Source: Rhizobacter sp. Root404 | GTDB lineage: Bacteria > Pseudomonadota > Gammaproteobacteria > Burkholderiales > Burkholderiaceae_C | DNA length: 64,000 nt | NCBI RefSeq assembly: GCF_001425865.1 | Contig: NZ_LMDS01000004.1 | Location: 313,515 to 377,514 of the forward strand | Direction: 5' to 3' | Shown: positions 43,747 through 54,620 of the stretch, in pieces | How the letters are laid out: every line of letters starts with the position of its first letter | How positions within the stretch are numbered: position 1 is the first letter of the stretch | Notes under the pieces: generated by a model | Database searches by the model: none | Told to the model about the DNA's origin: nothing | What the model saw: the letters and a program-made list of their open reading frames with translations, nothing else | Translations under genes and position numbers: made by a program

Positions 43747-45069
43747 ATGACGCGGACACTCATTGCGACAGCCTTTCCGGCGCTCCTCGACCTAATCATG
43801 CCCTCGACCCCGACCGGCCTCGGGCGGCTCGCCGCCTGGTGGCGCGTTGCCTCCCCCTACCGCCTGTGGATCGCCGCGGTCGTGGGTCTGGCGGCGCTGG
43901 GCGCGTGGGCGGGTCCGCGCCTGCTGCTCGGGCCGAGCGTTCCGATCGTCGAGGTGATCCGGCGCGACTTCGTCCAGTCGGTCGTCGCCAGCGGTCGCGT
44001 CGAGGCGCCGCACCGCGTCAGCATCGGCGCGCAGGTCATCGGGACCGTCAAGCGGATTCCGGTCGCCGAAGGCCAGGTCGTCGCGGCCGGCCAGGTGCTC
44101 GTGGAGCTCGACGCGCAGGAAGCGCGCGCCGCCACGGCGCAGGCCGACCTGCTGGTGACCCAGGGCGAGGCGCGCCTGCGCCAGCTGCGCGAACTGCAGG
44201 TGCCGATGGCCGAGCAGGCGGTGCGGCAGGCTCAGGTCACGCTGGACAACGCCCGCGCGCAGCTGCGCCGCCAGGGCGATCTGTTCAAGCAGGGATTCAT
44301 CGGCCAAGCCGCGCTGGATGACGCGCAGAAGCTGGTCGACCTCGCGCAATCACAGTGGCGCACGGCCCAGTCCCAGCTTGCTTCGCTGCGGCCGGGCGGC
44401 AGCGACCAGGCGCTGGCCAGCGCCGCGCTGGCGCAGGCCGTGGCGAGCGCGGACCAGGCCCGCTCGCGCCTGCGCTACACCACCATCGTCGCGCCGGTCG
44501 CGGGCGTGCTGATCAGCCGCGACGTCGAGACCGGCGACGTGGTGCAGCCGGGCAAGACCCTGATGGTTCTGTCGCCCTCGGGCGAGACGCAGCTGGTGGT
44601 CCAGATCGATGAGAAGAACCTGCACCTGCTGAAGATCGGCCAGCTCGCCGACGCATCGGCCGACGCGTTCGCGGATGCCCGGTTCCCGGCCCGGATCGTC
44701 TTCATCAACCCCGGGGTCGACCCGCAGCGCGGCTCGGTCGAGGTGAAGCTGGCCGTGGCGCAGCCGCCCGACTACCTGACGCAGGACATGACCGTGTCGG
44801 TCGACATCCGCGTCGCCCAGCGGCCGCAGGCCGTGCTGGTGCCCAGCGACGCGCTGCACGACGGCGGCAGCGCGCGCCCCTGGGTGCTGCGGGTCGAGGG
44901 CCGTCACGCGCGCCGGCAGGCGGTCCAGATCGGCCTGCGCGGCGGGGCGTGGAGCGAGGTGCTCGGCGGCCTGCAACCCGGCGACAGGGTCGTGCCGACA
45001 TCGGTCGCGGAGGTGGGCGATGGCGCGCGGCTGCGGGCCGTGCCGGCGACCGCGTCCGCGTCCACCTGA
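43747..45069 (+). CDS. MacA/HlyD-type periplasmic adaptor of an ABC exporter
   Basis: A 440-residue membrane-fusion protein. One N-terminal membrane helix (LWIAAVVGLAALGAWAGP) is followed by a lipoyl half (VASGRVEAPHRVSIGAQVIG), a coiled-coil hairpin rich in Ala/Gln (~120-210), the second lipoyl half (TTIVAPVAGVLISRDVETGD) and a beta-barrel. A shorter start at 43798 is possible; neither has a clear ribosome site. It leads a three-gene operon with an FtsX/MacB-type permease and an ATPase. No TolC-like outer-membrane gene is adjacent. Cargo unknown: peptide, lipid, macrolide or EPS precursor. Confidence 0.9.
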   Translation: MTRTLIATAFPALLDLIMPSTPTGLGRLAAWWRVASPYRLWIAAVVGLAALGAWAGPRLLLGPSVPIVEVIRRDFVQSVVASGRVEAPHRVSIGAQVIGTVKRIPVAEGQVVAAGQVLVELDAQEARAATAQADLLVTQGEARLRQLRELQVPMAEQAVRQAQVTLDNARAQLRRQGDLFKQGFIGQAALDDAQKLVDLAQSQWRTAQSQLASLRPGGSDQALASAALAQAVASADQARSRLRYTTIVAPVAGVLISRDVETGDVVQPGKTLMVLSPSGETQLVVQIDEKNLHLLKIGQLADASADAFADARFPARIVFINPGVDPQRGSVEVKLAVAQPPDYLTQDMTVSVDIRVAQRPQAVLVPSDALHDGGSARPWVLRVEGRHARRQAVQIGLRGGAWSEVLGGLQPGDRVVPTSVAEVGDGARLRAVPATASAST

Positions 45070-45090
45070 TCGCACCGACCGCCGCGCGCC

Positions 45091-46321
<1,231 letters not shown>

Positions 46322-46329
<8 letters not shown>

Positions 46330-47011
46330 CCCGGTCGTTCATCTCGCCGGCGTGCGCAAGTCGTTCAACGTCGGCCGGCCGATCGAGACCGAGGTGCTGC
46401 ACGGCATCGACCTCACGCTCGGTCGCGGCGAGTTCTGCGCCGTGATGGGGCCGTCGGGCTCCGGCAAGAGCACGCTGCTCAACCTGGTGGGCCTGCTCGA
46501 CCGACCGTCGAGCGGCGCGCTCGCGATCTGCGGCGAGGAGACGACCACACTCGACGACGGCGCCATCACGCGGCTGCGCGGGCACAACATCGGCTTCGTG
46601 TTCCAGTACCACTGCCTGATGCCCGCCTTCACCGCACAGGAGAACGTCATGATGCCGATGCTCGGCAACGCGGTGTTCCCGAACGCCGCGATGGCGGCCC
46701 GGGCCGCCGATCTGCTCGACAGCGTCGGCCTCAAGCCGTGGTGCGACAGCCTGGCCGGCGAACTCAGCGGCGGCCAGCAGCAGCGTGTCGCGGTCGCCCG
46801 CGCGCTGGCGATGAACCCGCCCCTGGTGCTGGCCGACGAGCCGACCGGCAACCTCGACACGAAGTCGGCCGACGCCGTGTTCGCCCTGCTGCGCAGCGTC
46901 AACCAGGCCCAGGGAACCGCGATCCTGTTCGTGACCCACAACGAGGCGCTGGCGGCGCGCTGCGACCGCATCATCAAGGTCGTCGACGGCCTGCTGGTCG
47001 ATCCGCACTGA
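46322..47011 (+). CDS. MacB/LolD-type ABC transporter ATP-binding protein
   Basis: A 229-residue ATPase. Walker [11 protein letters not shown]-loop in [19 protein letters not shown], signature [15 protein letters not shown], Walker [12 protein letters not shown], and H-loop LFVTHNEAL are all intact. It should drive the permease encoded just before it. The start is GTG at 46322. The MacB/LolD shape of the Q-loop region fits mechanotransmission-type exporters rather than classic import. Confidence 0.94.
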
Positions 47012-47214
47012 GAACCGCTGAGCCCCTGCTGCTGTCGGCCTGGGCCACGCCCAACGGTCACGAAGCCTGCGATGAATCCGGCTGCCCGAGGAATGGATTC
47101 GATACCACGAGGGTCAGGCCGGCACATTCACCGCGCGACACCCCGTCGTTGAGCGTGGTGTCCACCTCTCGCGCAAAGCGGTCGTGCTCCCCGCGGATTG
47201 ACTCCACGCAATCG

Positions 47215-48022
47215 CTACGTTGATGCTGCGAGCAAGGGTCGCAATGCGCCGAACGACTCGCCGAGCGGGCAGTAGCCCTCGAGATCGTCCAACGCGATGA
47301 GGGCGCGCTGCACGCAGCGTTGCGCGAGCGGTGTCCATTTGTGCGGGGTGCGCGGTTGCGGGTCGAGCAAGTGAGCCATTGCCAGCCGTGCACGCAGCGG
47401 GGCGCGCTCAGCGGTGTAGAGGTGGATGAGTCTGCTCGACGGCCGCTCTTCCAATTGGATGCACAGACCGGCCAGCAGGCGCGGACCGATCCACGGTGCT
47501 CCAGCGAGATCGCATTCGAAGCTGAGATAAGCCATACGCCGCGGTTGCGACCGGCAAGACCAACGCATCGCGGTAGAAGCGACCGAGCAACGCGACGAGT
47601 GAGTCGACGTCGGCGTCGGTGACCCGACCCTCTGAGATCATTCGATGCAGCATGCGCTGCTCCGGCAGCCGCCGCATCAGGACGAGCCAGTCAACGGTCA
47701 GGCCCGGTGCCGGCAGTTCTTCGGGTGCAGCCAGGGAAAAGGCGCCGGCGTGCCACCGCAGCGCCCGCACTCCCAGGTACACGGTGGGCGCGAGGCGCGC
47801 GTTCAGTCGCACGTCCTCGCGGCACTGGAACTCCCGATCGGCGAGCGTAGAGAAGTCGAGAAACGGAAAGCGCACCGGCTTCTTCAACTTGAGCACCCGG
47901 TCCTCCGCCAGGAAGACCCAAGGCGGCGGACGGCGATAGAGCCATGGCGGAAGAGATTCCGCGGCCTCGAGACGTCCGCACTTGCGCCGGCGCAAGACGT
48001 GCGCGCCCACAAGACGTGTCAC
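47215..48022 (-). pseudogene. Broken COG2187-type aminoglycoside-phosphotransferase-like gene
   Basis: Read leftward, the first part (48022 to ~47545) matches the N-lobe of COG2187 kinases: PPWVFLAEDRVLKLKKPVRF, FLDFSTLADREF, RLNARLAPTVYLGV and FYRDALVLPV. The C-terminal part appears in another frame from ~47535 to 47215 (RMAYLSFECDLAGAPWIGPRLLAG and RARLAMAHLL). The middle ~110-130 residues, including the expected catalytic HGDLR-type motif, are missing at the joint. So the gene carries an internal deletion plus frameshift and cannot be active. The 203 bp between the ABC ATPase (47011) and this remnant hold no gene that I can see. Confidence 0.75.
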
Positions 48023-48101
48023 CTTTGCGCGGACTCAACCAGCCGGGCCATCTCCGGCAGCACGATGGCCTGCATGCGACGCCCCTTCACGGAGTATCCC
48101 C

Positions 48102-48290
48102 ATGAGCCTTCCGTTTACGGATCGCCAGGCCGCCGGACGTGCGCTCGGGCAACGCCTGACGCAGCTGAAGCTGCGCACCCCGATCGTCGTGCTCGCCCTG
48201 CCGCGCGGCGGAGTGCCCGTGGGGGTCGAGGTCGCGCGCATGCTCGGCGCCGCGCTGGACCTGGTGCTGGTTCGCAAGCAACTCCCGGGT
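48102..48290 (+). pseudogene. Truncated phosphoribosyltransferase-like gene, N-terminal part
   Basis: GGAG lies 8 nt before an ATG, and the first ~60 residues match the start of phosphoribosyltransferase-type proteins common in stress clusters: FTDRQAAGRALGQRL, VVLALPRGGVPVGVEVARML, LDLVLVRKQ. After VRKQ the similarity stops; the frame runs on to 48392 as unrelated Arg-rich sequence. The catalytic PRPP loop (DDGxATG type) is absent. Likely a deletion remnant. Confidence 0.7.
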
Positions 48291-48477
48291 TTTCGGCGAG
48301 AAGGATCAGATTCAGCACCAGCAAGAGCTGCTCGAGACGACGCTGGCGGCGGCGAGGCGCAGCGGCCTCGAGCAGGTGTCTACGCTTGCTGAAGTGAGCG
48401 ATCCGGCGACCGAGATCGCTCGCGCAGCCCGCCAGGCGCAGCGGGCGGCCCACCGAAGGCCCGGCGAGCGGCCATTT
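48286..48477 (+). pseudogene. Possible universal-stress-protein fragment
   Basis: In the +1 frame relative to the truncated phosphoribosyltransferase, ~55 residues (VFGEKDQIQHQQELLETTL, then RRSGLEQVSTLAEVSDPATE and IARAARQAQ) look like the middle of a UspA domain. There is no start codon with a ribosome site and no UspA ATP-binding motif (GxxGxxxxxxxGS). It seems fused to the preceding remnant by deletion. Assignment is by eye and tentative. Confidence 0.4.
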
Positions 48478-48535
48478 GATGTGGCGCAATCACGGTGGGA
48501 GGGGCGAGACTTAGATTGGACCCGGGGAACGGGTC

Positions 48536-49717
48536 ATGACGCCAATGCACAGACTTCACGATGAAGGAAGCGGAGAGTTCCGGGAGTCGTCGTCCGGCGC
48601 GTCGTTGACGGTGGTGTCCCCCTCGTCGGGAGCGGGCGCAAGCGAACTGCAGTGCAGCGGTGCGTGGTCCGTGCAGACGATCGCCAGTCTGGAATCACGG
48701 CTCGACGACATCCACTGGGCTGCCGTTCGCGAGCTCGTCGTCGATGGCTCCGCCATCACGCTCCTCGACACCGCGGGCGCCTGGATACTTCACAAGACGA
48801 TACGCCGCTGCGCAGCGCGCGGGTGTGTCGTCCGCACGCAAGGAATGCGGTCGGAATTCGCCGCGTTGCTGCAGCTGCTCGCCGAGCACGAGATCCCCCT
48901 GGAGGTGCCGGCCGTGCACCCGCCGGCCTGGCTCGCGCGCGTGGGCCAACGCGCCAGGTCAATCCTGATGGGGGCGCACGGCTATCTGGCGTTCGTCGGC
49001 GAGAGCTCGCTGGCCCTCCTCACCTCGCTGCGGCATCCGTCTCGCCTTCGCTGGCGTCCGATCCTGCACAACGTGCAGACCGCGGGCCTCGATGCGCTGA
49101 TGATCACCGGACTGCTGTCGTTCTTGATGGGCATCGTCATCGCGTACCAGGGCGCCGATCAGCTGCAACGCTTCGGCGCCAACATCTTCGTCGTGGACCT
49201 GGTGGCGCTGGCGATGCTGCGCGAACTGTCGCCCTTGCTGACCGCCATCATCATTGCGGGCCGATCCGGGTCGGCCTACGCCGCGCAGATCGGAACGATG
49301 AAGGTCACCGAGGAGATCGACGCGCTGCGCACCATCGGTGTCGGAGCGCAGGAGTTGCTGGTGATACCCAAGGTCTGCGGGCTTCTCATCGTGATGCCGC
49401 TGCTGACCGTCTACACCGATGTCACGGGCGTGCTGGGCGGCATGGTGATGGCCAGGGTGAAGCTCGACGTCGGCTTCGACCTGTTCATCGACCGGCTCGA
49501 CGATGCGATTCAGCCCTCGTCCTACTGGACGGGTCTGGCCAAGGCGCCGGTGTTCGCGATGATCATCTCGCTGGTGGGCTGCTACCGCGGATTCCAGGTC
49601 GGCGGCAGCGCGGAGAGCGTGGGCCAGCAGACCACCTTGAGCGTGGTGCAGTCGATCTTTCTGGTCATCCTGACCGACGCCATGTTCTCGATCGTCTTCC
49701 TGTGGCTCGACCTGTGA
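48536..49717 (+). CDS. MlaE-type lipid ABC permease with N-terminal STAS-like domain
   Basis: A 393-residue inner-membrane permease of the phospholipid/MCE transport type. Residues ~40-130 resemble a STAS (MlaB-like) domain (LVVDGSAITLLDTAGAWIL). The permease part (~150-393) has the MlaE landmarks GLDALMITGLLSFLMGIVIA, MLRELSPLLTAIIIAGRSGS, AQIGTMKVTEEIDALRTIG and VGGSAESVGQQTT. STAS-permease fusion replaces the separate MlaB subunit of E. coli. It overlaps the ATPase gene by 4 bp (GTGA). Confidence 0.92.
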   Translation: MTPMHRLHDEGSGEFRESSSGASLTVVSPSSGAGASELQCSGAWSVQTIASLESRLDDIHWAAVRELVVDGSAITLLDTAGAWILHKTIRRCAARGCVVRTQGMRSEFAALLQLLAEHEIPLEVPAVHPPAWLARVGQRARSILMGAHGYLAFVGESSLALLTSLRHPSRLRWRPILHNVQTAGLDALMITGLLSFLMGIVIAYQGADQLQRFGANIFVVDLVALAMLRELSPLLTAIIIAGRSGSAYAAQIGTMKVTEEIDALRTIGVGAQELLVIPKVCGLLIVMPLLTVYTDVTGVLGGMVMARVKLDVGFDLFIDRLDDAIQPSSYWTGLAKAPVFAMIISLVGCYRGFQVGGSAESVGQQTTLSVVQSIFLVILTDAMFSIVFLWLDL

Positions 49718-50517
49718 TCAACAGCGCCGCGCCCGCCCCTCGCCCCCCCGACGTGATCGAGGTGCGGGGTCTGAGCACCCGCTTCGGCGCGGCGGTGGTG
49801 CACGAGAGCGTCGACCTCAACGTGCGCACCGGCGAAATCTTCGCGCTCGTCGGCGGCAGCGGGTCCGGCAAGTCCACGCTGCTGCGCGAGATCATCCTGT
49901 TGCAGCGCCCTGCATCTGGATCGATCCGCGTTCTCGGGCAGGAGATCGTCGGCCTGTCGGACGAGCGTGCATTGCCGCTGCGTCGTCGCTGGGGCGTGAT
50001 GTTCGAACGCGGCGCACTGTTCTCCGAGCTGACGGTAACCGAGAACGTCTGCATGGTGCTGGGTGAGCACACCGACCTCTCGCCGCGGCTGATGCGCGAG
50101 GTGGCCGCCGTGAAGATCGCACTGACGGGGCTGCCCGCCGATGCGGGCGCCAAGTATCCGAGCGAACTGTCGGGCGGCATGCGCAAGCGCGCGTCGCTCG
50201 CGCGGGCGCTGGCACTCGACCCCGAACTGCTGTTTCTCGACGAGCCCACGGCGGGCCTGGACCCGCTGTCGGCGAGCGGCATCGACGAGCTGGTACTCGG
50301 TCTGCGCAAGGGCCTCGGCCTGACCATCATGATGGTGACGCACGACCTCGACCTGCTGTGGCGCACCGCCGACCGCGTGGCTGTACTGGGCCACGGCCGC
50401 ATCGTCAGCGTCGGCACGATGTCGGAGCTGTCGCATTCGGGTCACCCGCTGGTACGCCAGTATTTTCATGGACCGCGCGGCCGCGCCGCTTTGGAGCAGG
50501 CATGGAATCAAAAGTGA
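49714..50517 (+). CDS. MlaF-type lipid ABC transporter ATP-binding protein
   Basis: A 267-residue ATPase with intact motifs: Walker A VGGSGSGKST, MFERGALFSELTVTENV as the MlaF-like Q-loop region, signature LSGGMRKRASLARAL (the MlaF-type M after GG), Walker B LLFLDEPTAGLDP, and MMVTHDLDLL. It pairs with the MlaE-type permease. The start is GTG overlapping the previous stop by 4 bp. It overlaps the MCE gene by 16 bp. Confidence 0.93.
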   Translation: MINSAAPAPRPPDVIEVRGLSTRFGAAVVHESVDLNVRTGEIFALVGGSGSGKSTLLREIILLQRPASGSIRVLGQEIVGLSDERALPLRRRWGVMFERGALFSELTVTENVCMVLGEHTDLSPRLMREVAAVKIALTGLPADAGAKYPSELSGGMRKRASLARALALDPELLFLDEPTAGLDPLSASGIDELVLGLRKGLGLTIMMVTHDLDLLWRTADRVAVLGHGRIVSVGTMSELSHSGHPLVRQYFHGPRGRAALEQAWNQK

Positions 50518-51449
50518 ATCTCGCCGCCGTCGGCGCCTTCGTCATCGTGCTCACGCTGGCGATGATCGCGGGCACGCTGTGGCTCTCTAGCGGGAAGTAT
50601 TACCGCAAGGCCTACGACACCTACGAGACCTACCTGACCGAATCGGTTTCCGGACTCAATCTGAACGCGCCGGTGCGCTACCACGGCGTCGATGTCGGAC
50701 GGGTGCGATCCATCATGCTGTCCCCGGGGAATGTCGAGCAGGTCCGCCTGACGCTGGATGTCGAGCGCGGCACGCCGGTGAAGGCGGACACTGTCGCCAC
50801 CCTGCGCTCGCAGGGGCTGACCGGCATCGCGTTCGTCGAGCTGTCGGCAGGGCACAAGGAATCGCCGGCGCTCCAGGCCCGCCCGGGCGAGACGTACCCG
50901 GTGATTGCATCAGCCCCGTCGCTGATCGAGCACCTCGAGACCGCGGCGCCGGTGCTCCTGGCCAATCTCGCGCGCATGACCGACAGCCTGAATGCGGTGC
51001 TTGACGAGCCCAACCGCCGCGCGGTCGGCACGACGCTGGCCAACCTTGCCGTCCTGACGCAGACCCTGGCGGCACGCTCATCCAGCATCGACGCGACCTT
51101 GGCCGACGCGGCTCGCACGACGGACCGTGCGAAGCAGGTCTCCGCCGAGCTGCCACGCCTGGTGCAGCGATTCGACCGCGCCGCCGACGCGCTCGAGCAC
51201 ATGGCAGGCGACGTCATCGACGCCAGTCGCAGCGTGCGCATCACGTTCGACAGTGCACGCCAGACGCTTGCCGACTCGCGCGACGACCTCACCGAATTCA
51301 CGGGCGCGACGTTGCCCGAAGTGCGCGAGGCGGTTTCCGAGCTGCGCGGACTGACGGCATCGATGCGTCGTGTCGGCGAGGAGGTGGAGCGCAACCCCGG
51401 CGTGCTCCTGCAGCGAGCCCGACCGGCCAGACGCGGACCGGGGGAGTGA
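50502..51449 (+). CDS. MCE/MlaD-family lipid-binding protein
   Basis: A 315-residue protein with one N-terminal membrane helix (AVGAFVIVLTLAMIAGTLWL) and a single MCE domain (~35-120; YETYLTESVSGLNLNAPVRY, GVDVGRVRSI, LRSQGLTGIAFVEL). A long helical C-terminal region (~150-300) follows, as in PqiB/YebT-type or single-MCE needle proteins. It should form a hexameric ring in the periplasm that ferries lipid between permease and outer membrane. Overlaps neighbours on both sides (16 bp and 4 bp). Confidence 0.92.
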   Translation: MESKVNLAAVGAFVIVLTLAMIAGTLWLSSGKYYRKAYDTYETYLTESVSGLNLNAPVRYHGVDVGRVRSIMLSPGNVEQVRLTLDVERGTPVKADTVATLRSQGLTGIAFVELSAGHKESPALQARPGETYPVIASAPSLIEHLETAAPVLLANLARMTDSLNAVLDEPNRRAVGTTLANLAVLTQTLAARSSSIDATLADAARTTDRAKQVSAELPRLVQRFDRAADALEHMAGDVIDASRSVRITFDSARQTLADSRDDLTEFTGATLPEVREAVSELRGLTASMRRVGEEVERNPGVLLQRARPARRGPGE

Positions 51450-52165
51450 ACACCATGTTCGGAACAGGCTCCCCCCTCGGCGCTTCTCGGCCGCACACGG
51501 CAACCCCTGGTGGTGAACAGCGGGCTTCGATGCGGCGGGCCTTGTGCGCCTCGGCGGTGGCGGCACCGCTGGTTCTGCTCACGGGCTGCAGCCTGTGGCC
51601 GGCGGTGCCAGTCGAGGACAGAGTTCGGCACGTGCTGAATCCCAGGCCCCGCGTGGCGACGTCGGCGACCCGGAATCTCGTGCTCGCGGTGAACCCGCCG
51701 CTCGCCTCACCGGGCTTCGAATCGTCGGCGATCGCGTACGTCCAGGCGCCCCACGTGCTCGACCACTACGCGACCCACGAATGGGCCGAGACGCCGGCGC
51801 GCATGATCGGCCAGTTGTTGACGCGCACGCTCGAAGACACGGGCGGCTTTCGCGCCGTCGTCCGGAAAGCAAGCGGGCTGCCTGCGGACCTGGCGCTCGA
51901 CACGCAGATCGTGCTGCTGCAGCAGAGTTTCCTGACCAAGCCGAGCGTCGTCGAGCTCACGCTGCGCGTGCAACTCGTCGGGGTCGCGCGCCGGCGCGTG
52001 CTGGCGACGCGATACATCGAGATCATCGAGGCCGCGCCCTCGGACGACGCGCCCGGCGGCGTTGTCGCCGCCAATGCTGCCGTCGCAAGCGGGCTCACGC
52101 AGGTGGCCGCGTTCTGCATCGATGCCGCTGCCGACCGGCTGCTGCCTCTCACCGGCCGCCCCTGA
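51446..52165 (+). CDS. ABC-type transport auxiliary lipoprotein (PqiC/LptE-like)
   Basis: A 239-residue envelope lipoprotein. After a ~28-residue lead the signal peptide RRALCASAVAAPLVLLTGC has a clear lipobox LLTGC. The rest matches the PF03886-type auxiliary domain (FESSAIAYVQAPHVLDHYATH, then W-E-T-P-A, VVEL, VVAANAAVASGLTQ). Such proteins complete MCE transport operons. The start may be GTG at 51446 (overlapping the MCE stop) or an ATG near 51530, which directly precedes the signal peptide. Confidence 0.88.
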   Translation: MNTMFGTGSPLGASRPHTATPGGEQRASMRRALCASAVAAPLVLLTGCSLWPAVPVEDRVRHVLNPRPRVATSATRNLVLAVNPPLASPGFESSAIAYVQAPHVLDHYATHEWAETPARMIGQLLTRTLEDTGGFRAVVRKASGLPADLALDTQIVLLQQSFLTKPSVVELTLRVQLVGVARRRVLATRYIEIIEAAPSDDAPGGVVAANAAVASGLTQVAAFCIDAAADRLLPLTGRP

Positions 52166-52191
52166 CGGCCTCCAAGCTCGCGACCAACTCG

Positions 52192-54105
52192 TCAGTCGGC
52201 CGATCGGTCGACGACCTTCTGGGCCGACGGCATCGAAACCGTCACCTCCACGGTCGTTCCGTTCGCCGGACTTCCATGGATACTGATCCGGCCGCCCAAG
52301 GCACGCACCCGCTCGCGCATGCCCAGCAATCCAAATGAACCGGCCTTCTTTCTGTCGGCATCCAACAAGCCGACGCCGTCATCGCAAATGCGAAGCAAGA
52401 CCTGGCCCCCGGGGGCGTCTTCAAGCGTGATGTCGACCCGGGTCGCATTGGCATGGCGAACGACATTGTTCAGAGCCTCCTGGGTCACGCGATACAGGCA
52501 GGTCGTGATGGACGGCTTCTGCTGCAAAGCGGTAGAGACGTTCGGCGAGACATCCACTCTGCACTCGATGCGGTGACGTTGGGCGGTTTGGTTCGCGAGC
52601 GACTCGAGCGCCGCGACGAGGCCCAGTTCGTCGATCATCGGCGGACGAAGGTCGCGAATGATCCGCCGTGTCGAATCCATCGCGGTATCCGCAAGTGCCG
52701 CCACCTCGGAGAGCAATGCGTGCTCGCTGGAAGGAAGTTCCAGATGCGCCAGGGCGATCGCAGTCACGTTCATCTTGATGGCCGTAAGCGTCTGCTGGAG
52801 ATCGTCGTGGATCTCGCGGGAGATCCGCTTGCGTTCGTCTTCCTGAACGCGATCCATGGCGCTGACCAGCTTCTCCAATTCAGCATGCGCTGACCGCAGA
52901 TCGGCGAGCATCTGCGCTTGCGAGGTGACATCGCGATGAATCACGGTGAACAGCTTCTGGCTCCCCACAGTCACTTGAGAGATGGATGCCTCGATTGGAA
53001 ACTCCTGACCATCGGCGCGAAGTGCCACGACTTCCTGCTGCCCCATCGGCCGTGCGCCGGAGGTCCCTTCACCGAATTTGTGCACCTCCTGCGCATGTGC
53101 CGCCCGATAGCGCTGTGGAATGAACAGTTCCACCGAGGTACCAAGCATGTCACCGACCTGGCAGCGAAACATTCTTGCGGCCGCGGCATTGGCTTCGACG
53201 ATGATCTGGTTGGCATCGGTGGTGATGATTCCCTCGCTGGCCGAGTCAAAGATGCCACGAAGACGCGCTTCGCTCACTTGCAGATCGTTGGTCGCCTGCC
53301 TGAGCTCTGCGGTTCGTTCCGCCACCGTCTCTTCCAGCTGCATGGCCGTCGCACGCTCGGCAGCGAGGATGCGCTTGTGATCGGTGATGTCGAGCAGGAG
53401 TCCGACTCGCCGACCGTCCGACAAGCGCCTGGCCCGAACCTCGACCGGCAACGCCGTCCCGTCTCGGCGAAGCAGCATCCACTCTTGCACGTGCACTCCG
53501 CCCGCGAGCATCTCGGCGCGAGCCGTGGGCAAGCGATGTAACTCAGACGGCGCCAGAAGATCCTCAAACGTCTTGCCGATGATCTCGGTTCTCGCGTAGC
53601 CCAGCATGTGGCAACACGAATCGTTCACATCCGTGTAGCGCCCTGCTTCATCGGCGACGAGGATGCCTTCATGAGAAAGTTCGAACAGCTGCCGCAAGTA
53701 TTCTTCGGCCTCTTTGAGAGCGTCATGGGTCGCCTTGACCTTGGTGATATCCATGACCTGGACGAGAAAGCCCACGACGGTGCCTTCGACGATATCCGGC
53801 ACGTAGTTTGCGAGACTTTCCCTGGTGACTCCGCCAGGCCCAGGAACGCTTCGCTCGAACAGTTGCTCTTGTCCGCTCAGTACGGCCCGAATGTGCGGTT
53901 CGTTCAATGCGAAGAGCTCCGGGCCGAGAAGGTCGCGAAGCGATGTGCCGACGAGGGAGTTTGGATCGACGCCGAACCAGTGGCGGTACGCCTGATTCGC
54001 AAAGCGACAGCGCAAATTTGCGTCCCAGTAGGCGAGCATGGAGGGCAGATTTGCCACGAGCCGATGCTCGTATGCGGTTTCTCCCACGAGGCGATCCCTA
54101 TCCAT
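52192..54105 (-). CDS. Three-PAS sensor histidine kinase, HisKA_3 (NarX-like) type
   Basis: A 637-residue cytoplasmic kinase without membrane helices. It has PAS domains at ~10-125, ~135-260 and ~280-410 (for example GILVADEAGRYTDVNDSCC and GIITTDANQIIVEANAAA), with a helical linker rich in Glu/Arg between the second and third. The HisKA_3 dimer helix carries RISREIHDDLQQT with the phospho-His at ~431. The HATPase domain has TQEALNNVVRHA and DDGVGL. PAS-HisKA_3 kinases typically phosphorylate NarL-type regulators; two such regulators lie at 41.7-43.6 kb. It is divergent from the truncated regulator at 54282. Confidence 0.92.
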   Translation of the reverse strand: MDRDRLVGETAYEHRLVANLPSMLAYWDANLRCRFANQAYRHWFGVDPNSLVGTSLRDLLGPELFALNEPHIRAVLSGQEQLFERSVPGPGGVTRESLANYVPDIVEGTVVGFLVQVMDITKVKATHDALKEAEEYLRQLFELSHEGILVADEAGRYTDVNDSCCHMLGYARTEIIGKTFEDLLAPSELHRLPTARAEMLAGGVHVQEWMLLRRDGTALPVEVRARRLSDGRRVGLLLDITDHKRILAAERATAMQLEETVAERTAELRQATNDLQVSEARLRGIFDSASEGIITTDANQIIVEANAAAARMFRCQVGDMLGTSVELFIPQRYRAAHAQEVHKFGEGTSGARPMGQQEVVALRADGQEFPIEASISQVTVGSQKLFTVIHRDVTSQAQMLADLRSAHAELEKLVSAMDRVQEDERKRISREIHDDLQQTLTAIKMNVTAIALAHLELPSSEHALLSEVAALADTAMDSTRRIIRDLRPPMIDELGLVAALESLANQTAQRHRIECRVDVSPNVSTALQQKPSITTCLYRVTQEALNNVVRHANATRVDITLEDAPGGQVLLRICDDGVGLLDADRKKAGSFGLLGMRERVRALGGRISIHGSPANGTTVEVTVSMPSAQKVVDRSAD

Positions 54106-54281
54106 CTTGTGAAATCTTGACTCAGGCCCGCAAGAGAAAATATGAAGTGCTCTGATGGTGCTGCATGAGAGACGCCTCCGATTGACATGGATCAACCGAG
54201 CTCGGTCATGGCCCTGCGGTCCCGGCTTGAGCGCACTCAACCGCGGCCATGCCGCCTGGGACAAACTGGACAGGCGTGTCG

Positions 54282-54602
54282 ATGAACGAGTGGCCCGCAA
54301 TGCTAAAGGTTGCAGTCGTGGATGATTCGCCTGCTGTACAGGCCAGCCTGGGTCGGGTATTGAGGCTAAGTCCCGCGATCAATGTGGTCGGCATGGCCGA
54401 GGATGTCCAGAGTGCGATCGCGTTGGTCGAGCGCACCAACCCGGATGTGGTCGTGCTGGATGTCGAACTCAGGAACAACGAAACGAGCATGCCCGCCCTG
54501 CGGCTCTTGCGGGAGCATCGACCTGCGACGCGAATCGTCATGCTGTCGAACTGGACCTGGGACTCGATGCGCGCCGGTTTCTTGGCCGCCGGAGCCGAGG
54601 CC
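54282..54602 (+). pseudogene. Truncated stand-alone response-regulator receiver
   Basis: About 105 residues of a CheY-like receiver: LKVAVVDDSPAVQASLGRVL, phospho-acceptor Asp in VVVLDVEL, and IVMLSNWTWDSMRAGFLAAGAEA. The last strand and helix, with the conserved Lys (usually FDKS after AGA), are cut off at ~54600, where the end of the convergent hybrid kinase begins. The frame then stays open to 56303 through the antisense of that kinase, which is a GC-rich shadow and not a product. An intact gene of this kind usually pairs with a kinase such as the one divergent from it. Confidence 0.7.
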
Positions 54603-54620
54603 CGGCGACACCCGGGCACG

